In this document: positions 1 to 6,072 of the stretch, piece after piece
How the letters are laid out: each line of letters starts with the position of its first letter
Numbering within the stretch: position 1 is the stretch's first letter
Assembly (NCBI GenBank): GCA_030636125.1
Contig: DAOVXM010000148.1
Span: forward strand, 1-6,630
Reading direction: 5' to 3'
DNA length: 6,630 nucleotides
DNA from: Chloroflexota bacterium
GTDB lineage: Bacteria; Chloroflexota; Anaerolineae; Anaerolineales; UBA4823
Translations under genes and position numbers: made by a program
The notes under the pieces: generated by a model
What the model was told of the DNA's origin: nothing
Database searches by the model: none
Seen by the model: only the letters and a program-made list of their open reading frames with translations

Positions 1-1
1 A

Positions 2-112
2 GACACTATGCTGGAAATCATCCTTTGGTCGATCTTAACAGTGGCGTTTTTTGTCCAGATGGTCGTCGCATATTTCCGCAAGCGTAACTCTGAAAAGACC
101 GAGCCCCACTGA
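2..112 (+). CDS. 3' end of an unidentified membrane protein gene (partial)
   Basis: The reading frame is open from the window edge to a TGA at 110-112. From the only ATG in view (position 8) it would encode 34 residues: a hydrophobic stretch of about 20 residues (LEIILWSILTVAFF onward), then a basic, hydrophilic tail (FRKRNSEKTEPH). This looks like one membrane helix with a cytoplasmic positively charged C-terminus. Because the frame stays open upstream of the ATG and only seven bases are visible before it, I cannot tell whether this is a small single-helix protein or the last helix of a larger one. I do not recognise the family. A strong hairpin terminator follows 18 bases after the stop codon, which supports this being a real gene end. 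Confidence 0.5.
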   Translation, partial: DTMLEIILWSILTVAFFVQMVVAYFRKRNSEKTEPH

Positions 113-130
113 TAATCTTCTTCGAGAATA

Positions 131-169
131 AAAAGACACCCGAGTGTTCTTGAGCCTCGGGTGTCTTTT
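131..169. terminator. Bidirectional Rho-independent terminator
   Basis: Positions 131-144 (AAAAGACACCCGAG) pair perfectly with 156-169 (CTCGGGTGTCTTTT), giving a 14-bp stem and an 11-base loop. On the + strand the stem runs into a T-rich tail (TTTTATTTAT). On the minus strand it is followed by TTTTTATT. It can therefore stop the + strand gene ending at 112 and the convergent rnz transcript coming from the other side. Confidence 0.85.
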
Positions 170-245
170 ATTTATCATAGGATTTAAGTAATTTACGCAA
201 TGAATTTTAAAATAAATCTGGTGTCAAAACCGCAAATTACTTTTA

Positions 246-295
246 GCAAATGCCGGATTGGCGTTTTTATATTCAACTTACTTTCCGGCATTTGC
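246..295 (-). repeat. Inverted repeat immediately downstream of rnz
   Basis: Positions 246-257 (GCAAATGCCGGA) are perfectly complementary to 284-295 (TCCGGCATTTGC), with a 26-base AT-rich loop. The stem begins three bases after the rnz stop codon. Neither strand has a run of T after the stem (the minus strand continues TAAAAGTAA), so it is not a canonical intrinsic terminator. It may be a 3' mRNA-stabilising hairpin ahead of the real terminator at 131-169. Confidence 0.6.
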
Positions 296-298
296 ATA

Positions 299-1246
299 TC
301 ACTTAGCCTCTGGTTCCACTTTGACACATTTATCGCGCCGCACCTCGTAATCGTCAAAGTCCCGTGCGACGTGAGTGTTGGGAAAAATTTTCTGCGCTTC
401 AGCCAGCACGTCTCGCTCCCGGTAGCGCCGGGAAATATGGGTCAGGATCAGATGTTTTGCGCCTGTATCTTGTGCTAATTGAGCTGCCTGGCTTGCGGTA
501 AGGTGAGCGAAATTGCGAGCCAACTCGGCTTCTTTCGTCAGATAGGTAGCCTCGATCACCAACGCGTCAGCGTCATGGCAGGATTCCATCAAGTTATCCG
601 TCCGGCCTACATCGCCGACATGCACCAGGCGCGTACCGGGTCTCTCGGGACCAAGCACCTGGTCGGGGTTGATCTGGCGTCCATCGGGCAGGGTAATCAC
701 CTTGCCATTGACCAAGTCGCGTCGCCATGGACCTGGGGGGATACTTAAGTCTTCAGCTCGATCTGATAGGAACGGTCGGCGACCCTTTTCTTCGAATAAA
801 TACCCGTAACAGTCGGGACCGCGATGGTAAACCGGAAATGCGGAAACGCTGAAATTGTCGCTTTCGAAGATTACGCCGGGTTCAATCTCGCGCAGATGTA
901 TCGCCATCGGTGGACGCGCGCCGGGAAAGACTACCCCGAATATTAAATCGCGTATCCTTTCCAAAGCCCACTTTCCTCCAAGGATCTCTAATTCATCGAG
1001 AGACTCCCATCGCGAAAAGGTTGATAAGAGTCCTGCAAGCCCTAGAATATGATCTAGGTGGCCGTGTGTGATCAATATACGGTTCAGGCGTTTGAAGCCA
1101 ATACCCGATTTCAAGATCTGGCGTTGAGTACCCTCCCCACAGTCGATCAAGAAACGGTGTTCATCATGCATCACAACCTGGGCTGACAACCCCCTGTGCA
1201 CGGAGGGTGCCGAAGCCGATGTGCCGAGGAAAACGATTTCAAACAA
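299..1246 (-). CDS. rnz: Ribonuclease Z (tRNA 3'-processing endonuclease)
   Basis: This 315-residue metallo-beta-lactamase-fold nuclease cuts pre-tRNAs just after the discriminator base so that CCA can be present or added; it acts in the cytoplasm, usually as a dimer. Seen in the sequence: N-terminal FLGTSASAP (6-14), DCGEGTQRQ (35-43), the zinc-binding HGHLDH motif (His61, His63, Asp65, His66), His141 after PVY, Asp212 in HVGD, the catalytic-type HLTASQAA (His248) and the final metal ligand in LTHISRRY (His270). The segment around 171-200 with TLPDGR corresponds to the tRNA-clamping flexible arm region of the family. Length and motif order match bacterial RNase Z (300-odd residues). The start is TTG at 1246-1244. 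It is chosen because GAAAGGAA (1253-1260, minus strand) lies at the right distance and the protein begins directly with the first beta-strand. It is transcribed divergently from ftsK. The organism also needs RNase Z only for tRNAs lacking encoded CCA; that cannot be judged here. Confidence 0.96.
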   Translation of the reverse strand: MFEIVFLGTSASAPSVHRGLSAQVVMHDEHRFLIDCGEGTQRQILKSGIGFKRLNRILITHGHLDHILGLAGLLSTFSRWESLDELEILGGKWALERIRDLIFGVVFPGARPPMAIHLREIEPGVIFESDNFSVSAFPVYHRGPDCYGYLFEEKGRRPFLSDRAEDLSIPPGPWRRDLVNGKVITLPDGRQINPDQVLGPERPGTRLVHVGDVGRTDNLMESCHDADALVIEATYLTKEAELARNFAHLTASQAAQLAQDTGAKHLILTHISRRYRERDVLAEAQKIFPNTHVARDFDDYEVRRDKCVKVEPEAK

Positions 1247-1252
1247 GCGGCG

Positions 1253-1260
1253 TTCCTTTC
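1253..1260 (-). promoter_or_regulatory. Ribosome binding site of rnz that fixes a TTG start
   Basis: On the minus strand GAAAGGAA is followed by six bases (CGCCGC) and then TTG. This is good Shine-Dalgarno spacing and supports the non-ATG start of rnz; there is no in-frame ATG nearby that would preserve the FLGTSASAP strand. Confidence 0.75.
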
Positions 1261-1299
1261 TTGTAACTTCTAAGTAAGTAGCTCAGGAATTATCCAAAA

Positions 1300-1325
1300 A
1301 ACAGGTATGATTTTTGTTACCTGTT
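1300..1325. promoter_or_regulatory. Perfect 8-bp inverted repeat, candidate operator near rnz
   Basis: AACAGGTA (1300-1307) and TACCTGTT (1318-1325) are exact inverted copies separated by 10 AT-rich bases. The site lies about 55-80 bases upstream of the rnz start, in the presumed 5' leader or promoter region of that gene. The half-site geometry (18 bases centre to centre) suits a dimeric DNA-binding protein. The same sequence could also fold as an RNA hairpin in a long rnz leader. A weaker -10-like GATAAT (minus strand, 1294-1289) lies beside it, so the dyad could cover the -35 region of a second rnz promoter. Confidence 0.45.
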
Positions 1326-1366
1326 AGGTTGAAGGGTTTTTATTAGTCTACAGAGAGTGAAAATCT

Positions 1367-1394
1367 ATTGTACCTCATATCTTGGGGTCCTCAA
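1367..1394 (-). promoter_or_regulatory. Candidate promoter for rnz
   Basis: On the minus strand TTGAGG (1394-1389) and TACAAT (1372-1367) are separated by 16 bases, a 4/6 and 5/6 match to the sigma-70 type -35 and -10 boxes. Transcription would begin near 1360 and give a leader of roughly 115 bases before the TTG start. The -35 box lies inside the left arm of the 1386-1424 dyad. This is a by-eye match; an alternative -10 (GATAAT at 1294-1289) would give a shorter leader. Confidence 0.3.
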
Positions 1395-1424
1395 GCGGTT
1401 GCCTTATGGGGATACCTGAGGACC
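1386..1424. promoter_or_regulatory. 8-bp inverted repeat between the divergent promoters
   Basis: GGTCCTCA (1386-1393) and TGAGGACC (1417-1424) are perfect inverted copies separated by 23 bases. The left arm overlaps the proposed rnz -35 box and the right arm ends directly before the place where the ftsK -35 box should lie (about 1425-1430). A regulator binding here could affect both divergent genes. There is no T run, so it is not a terminator. Function is inferred from position only. Confidence 0.35.
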
Positions 1425-1436
1425 GCAGGATACCAG

Positions 1437-1475
1437 ACCATCTGTGCTATAATGGCTTTGCTGATCACAGATGGT
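1437..1475. promoter_or_regulatory. Perfect 10-bp inverted repeat bracketing the ftsK -10 box
   Basis: ACCATCTGTG (1437-1446) and CACAGATGGT (1466-1475) are exact inverted copies with 19 bases between them. The spacer begins with CTATAAT, so the -10 box sits directly inside the left arm and the expected transcription start (around 1460) lies just before the right arm. The arms are 29 bases apart centre to centre, close to three helical turns, so both would face the same side of DNA. The left arm is upstream of the start site, so an RNA hairpin cannot form in the transcript; a DNA operator is the more natural reading. Confidence 0.55.
1445..1453 (+). promoter_or_regulatory. ftsK promoter with extended -10 box
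   Basis: TGC followed by a perfect TATAAT (1448-1453) is an extended -10 element. No good -35 hexamer exists 16-18 bases upstream (GCAGGA at 1425-1430), which is usual for extended -10 promoters. The predicted start near 1460 gives a leader of about 31 bases before the ATG at 1491. That leader lacks a clear Shine-Dalgarno sequence. Confidence 0.65.
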
Positions 1476-1490
1476 AAGTCGTAAAATATT

Positions 1491-3854
1491 ATGGCTCGAA
1501 AATCCACAAAAGGCTCTCAAAAAAAGGCTACCAAGCGGAAAGCACCTGCCCGGAGCAAAGCCCGCTCTAAAGACACCTCTAAGGTGAAGTCTTCGCGCCC
1601 CAAGAAATCTAAAAGTGGTAGTGCACCGGCAGATCCAAAAGCTGGATCGCGTTGGATATCTCTATCCCTCGCCGGTGGGCTATCCCTTGATCGCAGGTTA
1701 GATATTATTGGTGTTCTCTCTGCTTTATTTGGTTTGCTTACATTGCTCAGCCTGTTATCAGCCAATCGTGGAACCTTTACCGCTGGTTTAATTAACGTCA
1801 TCAACATGGGTTTTGGGTGGGGTATGTACCTCTTCCCATTGGCCTTGATCGCCTTGGGTTTGTGGTTGGTTCTACGGCACTTCGAACGCATCCCTCATAT
1901 TTCTTTTGAGCGCTTATTGGGGATTGGTCTTTTATTCATAATCTTGCTTACTTTTTTACATTTCCTCGCCATGCCCAGCGGGAGTGATTCAGCTTTGCCC
2001 CTTGTCGCCAATGGCCAGGGTGGTGGATATATTGGTGCTCTGGTTTTGGAGGGATTGCGAAAAACTTTGGGAGTGGGTGGAGCAATCATTGCACTCCTAG
2101 CTTGTCTCTTGATCGCCTTAGCTTTTTTATTCAACACCTCGGTGCTTGATCTCTTCGCTTGGATACCACCGCTGATCACTCGCCTCCAGGACACTTGGGA
2201 TGAGTTTCGGGCACAACGCGGGCTTTTTCGACGGAGTGATAGCTTACCGGATGCCTATACTCCGATTGCTCCAGGATTGAGCCCAGAAGCAGAACTGGGG
2301 ACATCTTACCAGGGAGTTGGCGTTCAAGGTCTCTCTTCACTTTCGCCAGATGTAGTAACCATGCCCCGCAGTTGGGAACTTCCAAATGTCGCCGAGATCC
2401 TTGACGCAGGAGGGGATGTTAAGTACGACGATGAGTACGACCGCCAAAGAGGGCGTGTCATTGAGGAGACGCTGGGCTCGTTCGGGGCGCCGGCGAACGT
2501 AGTGGAAATCAGTCGCGGCCCAACCATCACTCAGTTTGGTGTGGAGCCTGATTTTGTGGAGTCGCGTAGCGGGCGCATGCGTGTTCGCGTGAGTAAAATC
2601 TCTGCCTTGGCCGATGATCTTGCCCTAGCCCTCTCAGCCCGTACAATTCGTATCCAGGCCCCTGTACCAGGGAAAGGTTACGTGGGTATTGAGGTCCCTA
2701 ATGATGAGATATCTCTGGTAGCTTTGCGCGGTGTGATCGAGAGTGAAGCATATAAACGGTTAAAAACATCCTTACGATTCGCATTGGGACAGGATGTGGG
2801 CGGCAACGCAGTTGCGGCTGATTTGTCTGCTATGCCCCATTTATTGATTGCTGGCGCGACCGGTTCAGGTAAATCGGTATGTGTTAATTCTTTGATCAGC
2901 TGCTTACTTCTCTTCAACACGCCCGATGAGCTGCGTATGATCATGATCGACCCCAAGCGAGTGGAATTGACTGGTTATAACGGAATCCCACACCTGCTTG
3001 CGCCGGTAGTTGTAGAGCTGGATAGGGTTGTTGGTGCATTGCAATGGGTCACCCGTGAGATGGATCAACGCTACCACAAACTCGCCCAGGCTGGCTGCCG
3101 TAATGTGAAAGAATACAATGCCAAGCTTGAGGAAAGTGGTGAGAAAAAGCTGCCACACCTGGTGGTACTCATCGATGAGTTGGCCGACCTGATGATGCTG
3201 GCTCCGGATGAGACCGAACGCACGCTTACCCGCCTGGCTCAGCTAGCGCGTGCGACTGGAATTCACCTGATCATCTCCACCCAGCGCCCCTCAGTGGATG
3301 TAGTCACTGGCATCATCAAAGCCAACTTTCCCGCGCGTATTGCCTTTGCCGTCGCCTCCGGAGTGGATAGCCGTGTCATCCTAGACCAATCTGGGGCCGA
3401 GCGGCTGTTGGGCCGTGGTGATATGCTCTTTCAGGCTCCAGACGCGGCGGCTCCTGTAAGACTGCAAGGTACGTTCGTATCTGATGATGAAACCCAGCGC
3501 CTGGTGCATTACTGGCAGGGTTTTGTTGGTGCGGTCACGCCAGCCCCAACCGCCACAGGTGGTATTGTGGATTCAGCCCCAGCGGGCATCCCCCTCAAAC
3601 AGATACCCCTTTGGGAGGATATGGCTCAAGAGGAGGATGTTGACCCGCTGCTTAACGAGTCAATTGATCTGGTCCGTCGCCAGGGCAGGGCATCCATTTC
3701 TATGTTACAGCGTCGTCTGCGCATCGGTTATACGCGTGCGGCGCGCTTGGTCGAGACTATGGAAGAAAAAGGTATCGTTGGTCCCCCTGATTCCGGGACC
3801 GGAGCGCGCGAAGTCTTGGATTACGGACCTGCCGCCCCGCCAGTAGATGAATAG
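1491..3854 (+). CDS. ftsK: DNA translocase FtsK/SpoIIIE
   Basis: This 787-residue septal ATP-driven motor pumps double-stranded DNA and clears or resolves chromosomes at the division site. Order of parts: a Lys/Arg/Ser-rich cytoplasmic N-terminus (1-54); four predicted membrane helices (about 71-91, 112-128, 141-160, 193-215); a short linker (about 216-295); the alpha/beta motor from about 296, with Walker A GATGSGKS (455-462), IDPKRVEL (486-493), Walker B LVVLIDE (557-563) and STQRPS (596-601); and a C-terminal winged-helix gamma domain (about 715-778) that in known members reads chromosome-polarity motifs. The linker is far shorter than in E. coli FtsK, so the overall length is that of SpoIIIE-type proteins of Gram-positives and relatives. 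The ATG at 1491 is chosen because the basic N-terminus begins there and it follows a strong promoter, although the Shine-Dalgarno signal is weak. All key ATPase residues are intact. No XerC/XerD gene is in view. Confidence 0.97.
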   Translation: MARKSTKGSQKKATKRKAPARSKARSKDTSKVKSSRPKKSKSGSAPADPKAGSRWISLSLAGGLSLDRRLDIIGVLSALFGLLTLLSLLSANRGTFTAGLINVINMGFGWGMYLFPLALIALGLWLVLRHFERIPHISFERLLGIGLLFIILLTFLHFLAMPSGSDSALPLVANGQGGGYIGALVLEGLRKTLGVGGAIIALLACLLIALAFLFNTSVLDLFAWIPPLITRLQDTWDEFRAQRGLFRRSDSLPDAYTPIAPGLSPEAELGTSYQGVGVQGLSSLSPDVVTMPRSWELPNVAEILDAGGDVKYDDEYDRQRGRVIEETLGSFGAPANVVEISRGPTITQFGVEPDFVESRSGRMRVRVSKISALADDLALALSARTIRIQAPVPGKGYVGIEVPNDEISLVALRGVIESEAYKRLKTSLRFALGQDVGGNAVAADLSAMPHLLIAGATGSGKSVCVNSLISCLLLFNTPDELRMIMIDPKRVELTGYNGIPHLLAPVVVELDRVVGALQWVTREMDQRYHKLAQAGCRNVKEYNAKLEESGEKKLPHLVVLIDELADLMMLAPDETERTLTRLAQLARATGIHLIISTQRPSVDVVTGIIKANFPARIAFAVASGVDSRVILDQSGAERLLGRGDMLFQAPDAAAPVRLQGTFVSDDETQRLVHYWQGFVGAVTPAPTATGGIVDSAPAGIPLKQIPLWEDMAQEEDVDPLLNESIDLVRRQGRASISMLQRRLRIGYTRAARLVETMEEKGIVGPPDSGTGAREVLDYGPAAPPVDE

Positions 3855-3871
3855 CGTGATTGATCTGCTTT

Positions 3872-4597
3872 ATGCCTACTCGTTTTAATTCCCTCAACTT
3901 GCTAAAAATTCTGAAAAGCCTTCCAGATAAGGACGTGGAAATAGGTCGGTCTGATAGGAGGAGTGACTTGGACCCTGGTTTGCTTCTGTTGCGCTCCTGG
4001 CAAGCCGACCGGTTAAAAGCGACCTATGCTGACCTGGTCGCTGACCCTCAATATAGATCCGCCACGCTCTTCTTGCTGAATGATATCTATAATCCCCACG
4101 ATTATGGAAGTCGTGAGGGAGACATTGAGCGTTTGCACGATTTTCTATCGAATGTCTTACCCGACTCAACGTTAAGAATCCTTGATGATGCCATTGAGCT
4201 GTATAGGTTGACAAATACCCTGGATATTAAATTACTGCGAACACTTGTGGATGATCTAGGCATGCAGGAGGACCTCGATGCAGCTTTATACGCTGAGGGG
4301 TACCGGGTTTGTGATAATTACGATGAGAGGCTTCACGAAATTGAATCGATTATCAAGCTGCTCAATGAGGTTGTAGAAGGATCACGAAACCCAGTGGCGG
4401 GGATCGCTTTACGGTTGGCACGAAAACCGGCTTATGCAGCCGGGTGGGGTGAGTTATTTGATTTTTTGGAGCGAGGTTACGCCGCGACCAAATCTTTACC
4501 AGAAACAAGTGCTTTTACTACCATAATTCAGGAGCGCGAATCCAGGATCTTAAATCAAATCTACGCGGATGATCCAGATCCCTTTACCATTTTTTAG
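3872..4597 (+). CDS. FFLEELY-motif-like protein of unknown function
   Basis: This soluble, acidic, probably all-helical protein of 241 residues has no signal peptide or membrane helix. The stretch RSWQADRLKATYADLVADP followed by FLLNDIY, NPHDY, a ...GDIERL segment and a run ending in ...LDDAIEL resembles proteins named 'FFLEELY motif protein' in proteobacteria, with FLLNDIY (67-73) at the place of the name-giving motif. This is recognition from memory of the family pattern, not an alignment. No catalytic motif is visible and the molecular function is unknown. The gene starts 17 bases after the ftsK stop with no terminator between them, so it is probably co-transcribed with ftsK. Start choice is uncertain. 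ATG at 3872 is used because the preceding residues (LLKILKSL, RSDRRSDLDPG) resemble the usual helical N-terminus. A TTG at 3860 is also in frame, and a TTG at 3968 has a much better ribosome binding site. Confidence 0.75.
   Translation: MPTRFNSLNLLKILKSLPDKDVEIGRSDRRSDLDPGLLLLRSWQADRLKATYADLVADPQYRSATLFLLNDIYNPHDYGSREGDIERLHDFLSNVLPDSTLRILDDAIELYRLTNTLDIKLLRTLVDDLGMQEDLDAALYAEGYRVCDNYDERLHEIESIIKLLNEVVEGSRNPVAGIALRLARKPAYAAGWGELFDFLERGYAATKSLPETSAFTTIIQERESRILNQIYADDPDPFTIF
3956..3961 (+). promoter_or_regulatory. Strong internal Shine-Dalgarno sequence
   Basis: AGGAGG is followed by six bases and an in-frame TTG at 3968-3970, 32 codons into the FFLEELY-like gene. None of the upstream start candidates (TTG 3860, ATG 3872) has a comparable signal. 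Starting here would give a 209-residue protein beginning right before the conserved RSWQADRL segment. It may mark the true start, a second shorter product, or chance. Confidence 0.4.
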
Positions 4598-4609
4598 ATA
4601 GGACAAACT

Positions 4610-4654
4610 CCGAAAATAGGGGATGCGGGCGCAGCCCGCATCCCCTATTTTCGG
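4610..4654. terminator. Perfect 21-bp inverted repeat, terminator or palindromic repeat element
   Basis: Positions 4610-4630 and 4634-4654 are exact inverted copies around a three-base loop (GCA). The core is GC-rich (GGGGATGCGGGC / GCCCGCATCCCC) and the outer part is AAAATA / TATTTT. It begins 12 bases after the stop of the FFLEELY-like gene. The T run is inside the stem and not after it, so it is an unusual intrinsic terminator. The length and perfection also fit a dispersed palindromic (REP-like) element serving as a terminator. It separates the ftsK operon from the peptidase genes. Confidence 0.75.
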
Positions 4655-4719
4655 TTCCGCACCCCCTCAATATTGTCGTATTAATATTTACTCATCCAGG
4701 TCAGCGTCTTTATCCCCGG

Positions 4720-4728
4720 TGATATAAT
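4720..4728 (+). promoter_or_regulatory. Extended -10 promoter for a leaderless peptidase mRNA
   Basis: TGA followed by a perfect TATAAT (4723-4728) forms an extended -10 element. Only six bases (CGCGCC) separate it from the GTG start codon at 4735. Transcription normally starts about seven bases after the box, which here is the G of GTG. No good -35 hexamer and no Shine-Dalgarno sequence are visible. It has the same architecture as the ftsK promoter (TGC-TATAAT) but with no room for a leader. Confidence 0.65.
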
Positions 4729-4734
4729 CGCGCC

Positions 4735-6063
4735 GTGTTAAAGCGTTTCGTCCTGTATTCGCTGCTGGGTCTTGTGGTTGTATGTGTGGTGGGCAAACTT
4801 GTTTATTATCTGCCCCCAGTGCACAGTCGTCTGGCCTGGCGAGTGAATAACTGGAGGGTGCAAATCAAGCGTGCCCTTACCCCATCTGAACAGGTGGTCT
4901 TCCTGCCTCAGGACCAGCAGGATCAAGTACAGGCCATCGTAGCGGCAACCTTACTTGCTCTGGCCCCAACATCTACTCCCACTGCTATTCCCATGCCTAC
5001 CTCCGCGCCCGGTTTACCAGGAAGCACTGCCAGCTTAGCCCCCTCTCCAACGCTCACCATAACCCCCACACCGATCCCTGAGGGGGCTGCCTTATCCGGT
5101 ATCCGTTATGAGCGCCAGACCTTCAACAATTGCGGTCCGGCTAACCTCTCCATGGCGTTATCTTATTGGGATTGGGTGGGAGACCAGCGCGATACCCGCG
5201 CTTACCTGCGGCCGAACCACGCTTCGGTGGATGACAAGAATGTTTCCCCAGCCGAGATGGTTGACTTCATCGAGACCAATACGGGACTTGATGCTACAGT
5301 CAGGGTAGGCGGTGATATCGACTTGTTAAAGCGCTTTATCGCGGCTGGTTTTCCGGTGATTATCGAAAAAGGACATCATCCAGGGGACGATTGGTGGATG
5401 GGTCATTATTTGGTGCTGAACGCCTATGACGATGGGGGTCAGTCTTTTATCGCCCAAGATTCCTTGATCGGGGCAGACTTTTCCCTGCCTTATGCAGAGC
5501 TCGAACCCTGGTGGCGCAATTTTAACTACATCTACCTGGTCATCTACCCGCCCGAACGAGAATCAGAGTTGCTGGGTATTCTCGGCTCCCAGGCCGACCC
5601 GGTTCAAAATTACCAATATGCTGCCCAGAAAGCGCGTGACGAAATCCCCGGTTTGAGCGGTCGTGACCTGTACTTTGCCTGGTACAATCTGGGCACAAAT
5701 TTGGTTGCCCTGGGTGACTATGCCGGGGCTGCGGGAGCTTACGACCAGGCTTTTTTGATTAACGCTGCCTTACCGGAGGTAGACCGACTCCATCGTATGT
5801 TGTGGTACCAGGATGGGCCTTACCAGGCATACTTTTATAGTGGGCGTTATGCCGATGTGATCGAGCTCGGTAACGCGACTCTGGCCTGGGTGGGCGAACC
5901 GGTCTTGGAAGAGACGTTTTATTGGATGGGTCTGGCACGTGAAGCCCAGGGTGATCTCGATAAAGCCATTTATGATCTCAATAAAGTAGTGGAAATTAAC
6001 CCCAATAATACCCAGGCCTTAGAACGGCTTCAAAGCCTGGGTGTGGGGGTTCCGGGTTCTTAA
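4735..6063 (+). CDS. Membrane-anchored C39-like cysteine peptidase with TPR repeats
   Basis: The protein has 442 residues. A short basic N-terminus (LKR) precedes one hydrophobic helix (about 5-26), which predicts an anchored protein with its bulk outside the cytoplasm. Next come a charged juxtamembrane segment (24-59), a Pro/Thr/Ser/Ala-rich flexible spacer (about 76-117) and a C39-type (papain-like) peptidase domain (about 122-272). Cys133 in NNCGPANLSMAL is the likely nucleophile, His224 in GHYLVL the general base, and Asp242 in AQDS the likely third residue. TPR-like helical repeats follow (about 313-346, 363-386, 394-427). Known C39 domains cut after double-Gly leader peptides in ABC exporters, but this protein has no transporter domains, so the substrate is unknown. 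The GTG start is supported by gap-free alignment of the first 59 residues with the next gene (27 identical) and by a stop codon in frame just upstream (4720-4722). The next paralogous gene follows after nine bases. Confidence 0.85.
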   Translation: MLKRFVLYSLLGLVVVCVVGKLVYYLPPVHSRLAWRVNNWRVQIKRALTPSEQVVFLPQDQQDQVQAIVAATLLALAPTSTPTAIPMPTSAPGLPGSTASLAPSPTLTITPTPIPEGAALSGIRYERQTFNNCGPANLSMALSYWDWVGDQRDTRAYLRPNHASVDDKNVSPAEMVDFIETNTGLDATVRVGGDIDLLKRFIAAGFPVIIEKGHHPGDDWWMGHYLVLNAYDDGGQSFIAQDSLIGADFSLPYAELEPWWRNFNYIYLVIYPPERESELLGILGSQADPVQNYQYAAQKARDEIPGLSGRDLYFAWYNLGTNLVALGDYAGAAGAYDQAFLINAALPEVDRLHRMLWYQDGPYQAYFYSGRYADVIELGNATLAWVGEPVLEETFYWMGLAREAQGDLDKAIYDLNKVVEINPNNTQALERLQSLGVGVPGS

Positions 6064-6072
6064 TGGTGTACC

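Noticed and set aside
686..693. GGGCAGGG on the + strand (also 3683-3690), identical to the E. coli FtsK-orienting KOPS consensus
   Set aside because: A third match lies on the opposite strand at 1131-1138, so there is no strand polarity, and roughly one match is expected by chance. The motif read by this organism's FtsK is unknown.
200..748. Two + strand open frames across the rnz 3' half
   Set aside because: They lie antisense to a gene with intact RNase Z motifs, have no recognisable protein features and no ribosome binding sites.
1306..1311. TATGAT on the + strand as a possible second ftsK promoter
   Set aside because: It has no -35 at proper spacing, it lies inside the AACAGGTA dyad, and it is far from ftsK, which already has a perfect extended -10 box.
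1471..1587. Short frame starting ATG GTA AGT just upstream of ftsK and overlapping its start (38 codons)
   Set aside because: It has no ribosome binding site, its start lies in the dyad arm, and most of it reads the Lys-rich ftsK start in another frame. A leader peptide role is not supported.
3484..3846. A 120-codon + strand frame inside the ftsK C-terminal region
   Set aside because: It overlaps the intact gamma domain of ftsK in another frame, and its composition (many Arg, Trp, Ser) is typical of a shifted frame.
4957..5085. Pro/Thr-rich segment in the first peptidase as a possible tandem DNA repeat
   Set aside because: The low complexity is at the protein level with varied codons; no exact DNA repeat unit is visible. 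It fits a flexible extracellular linker.
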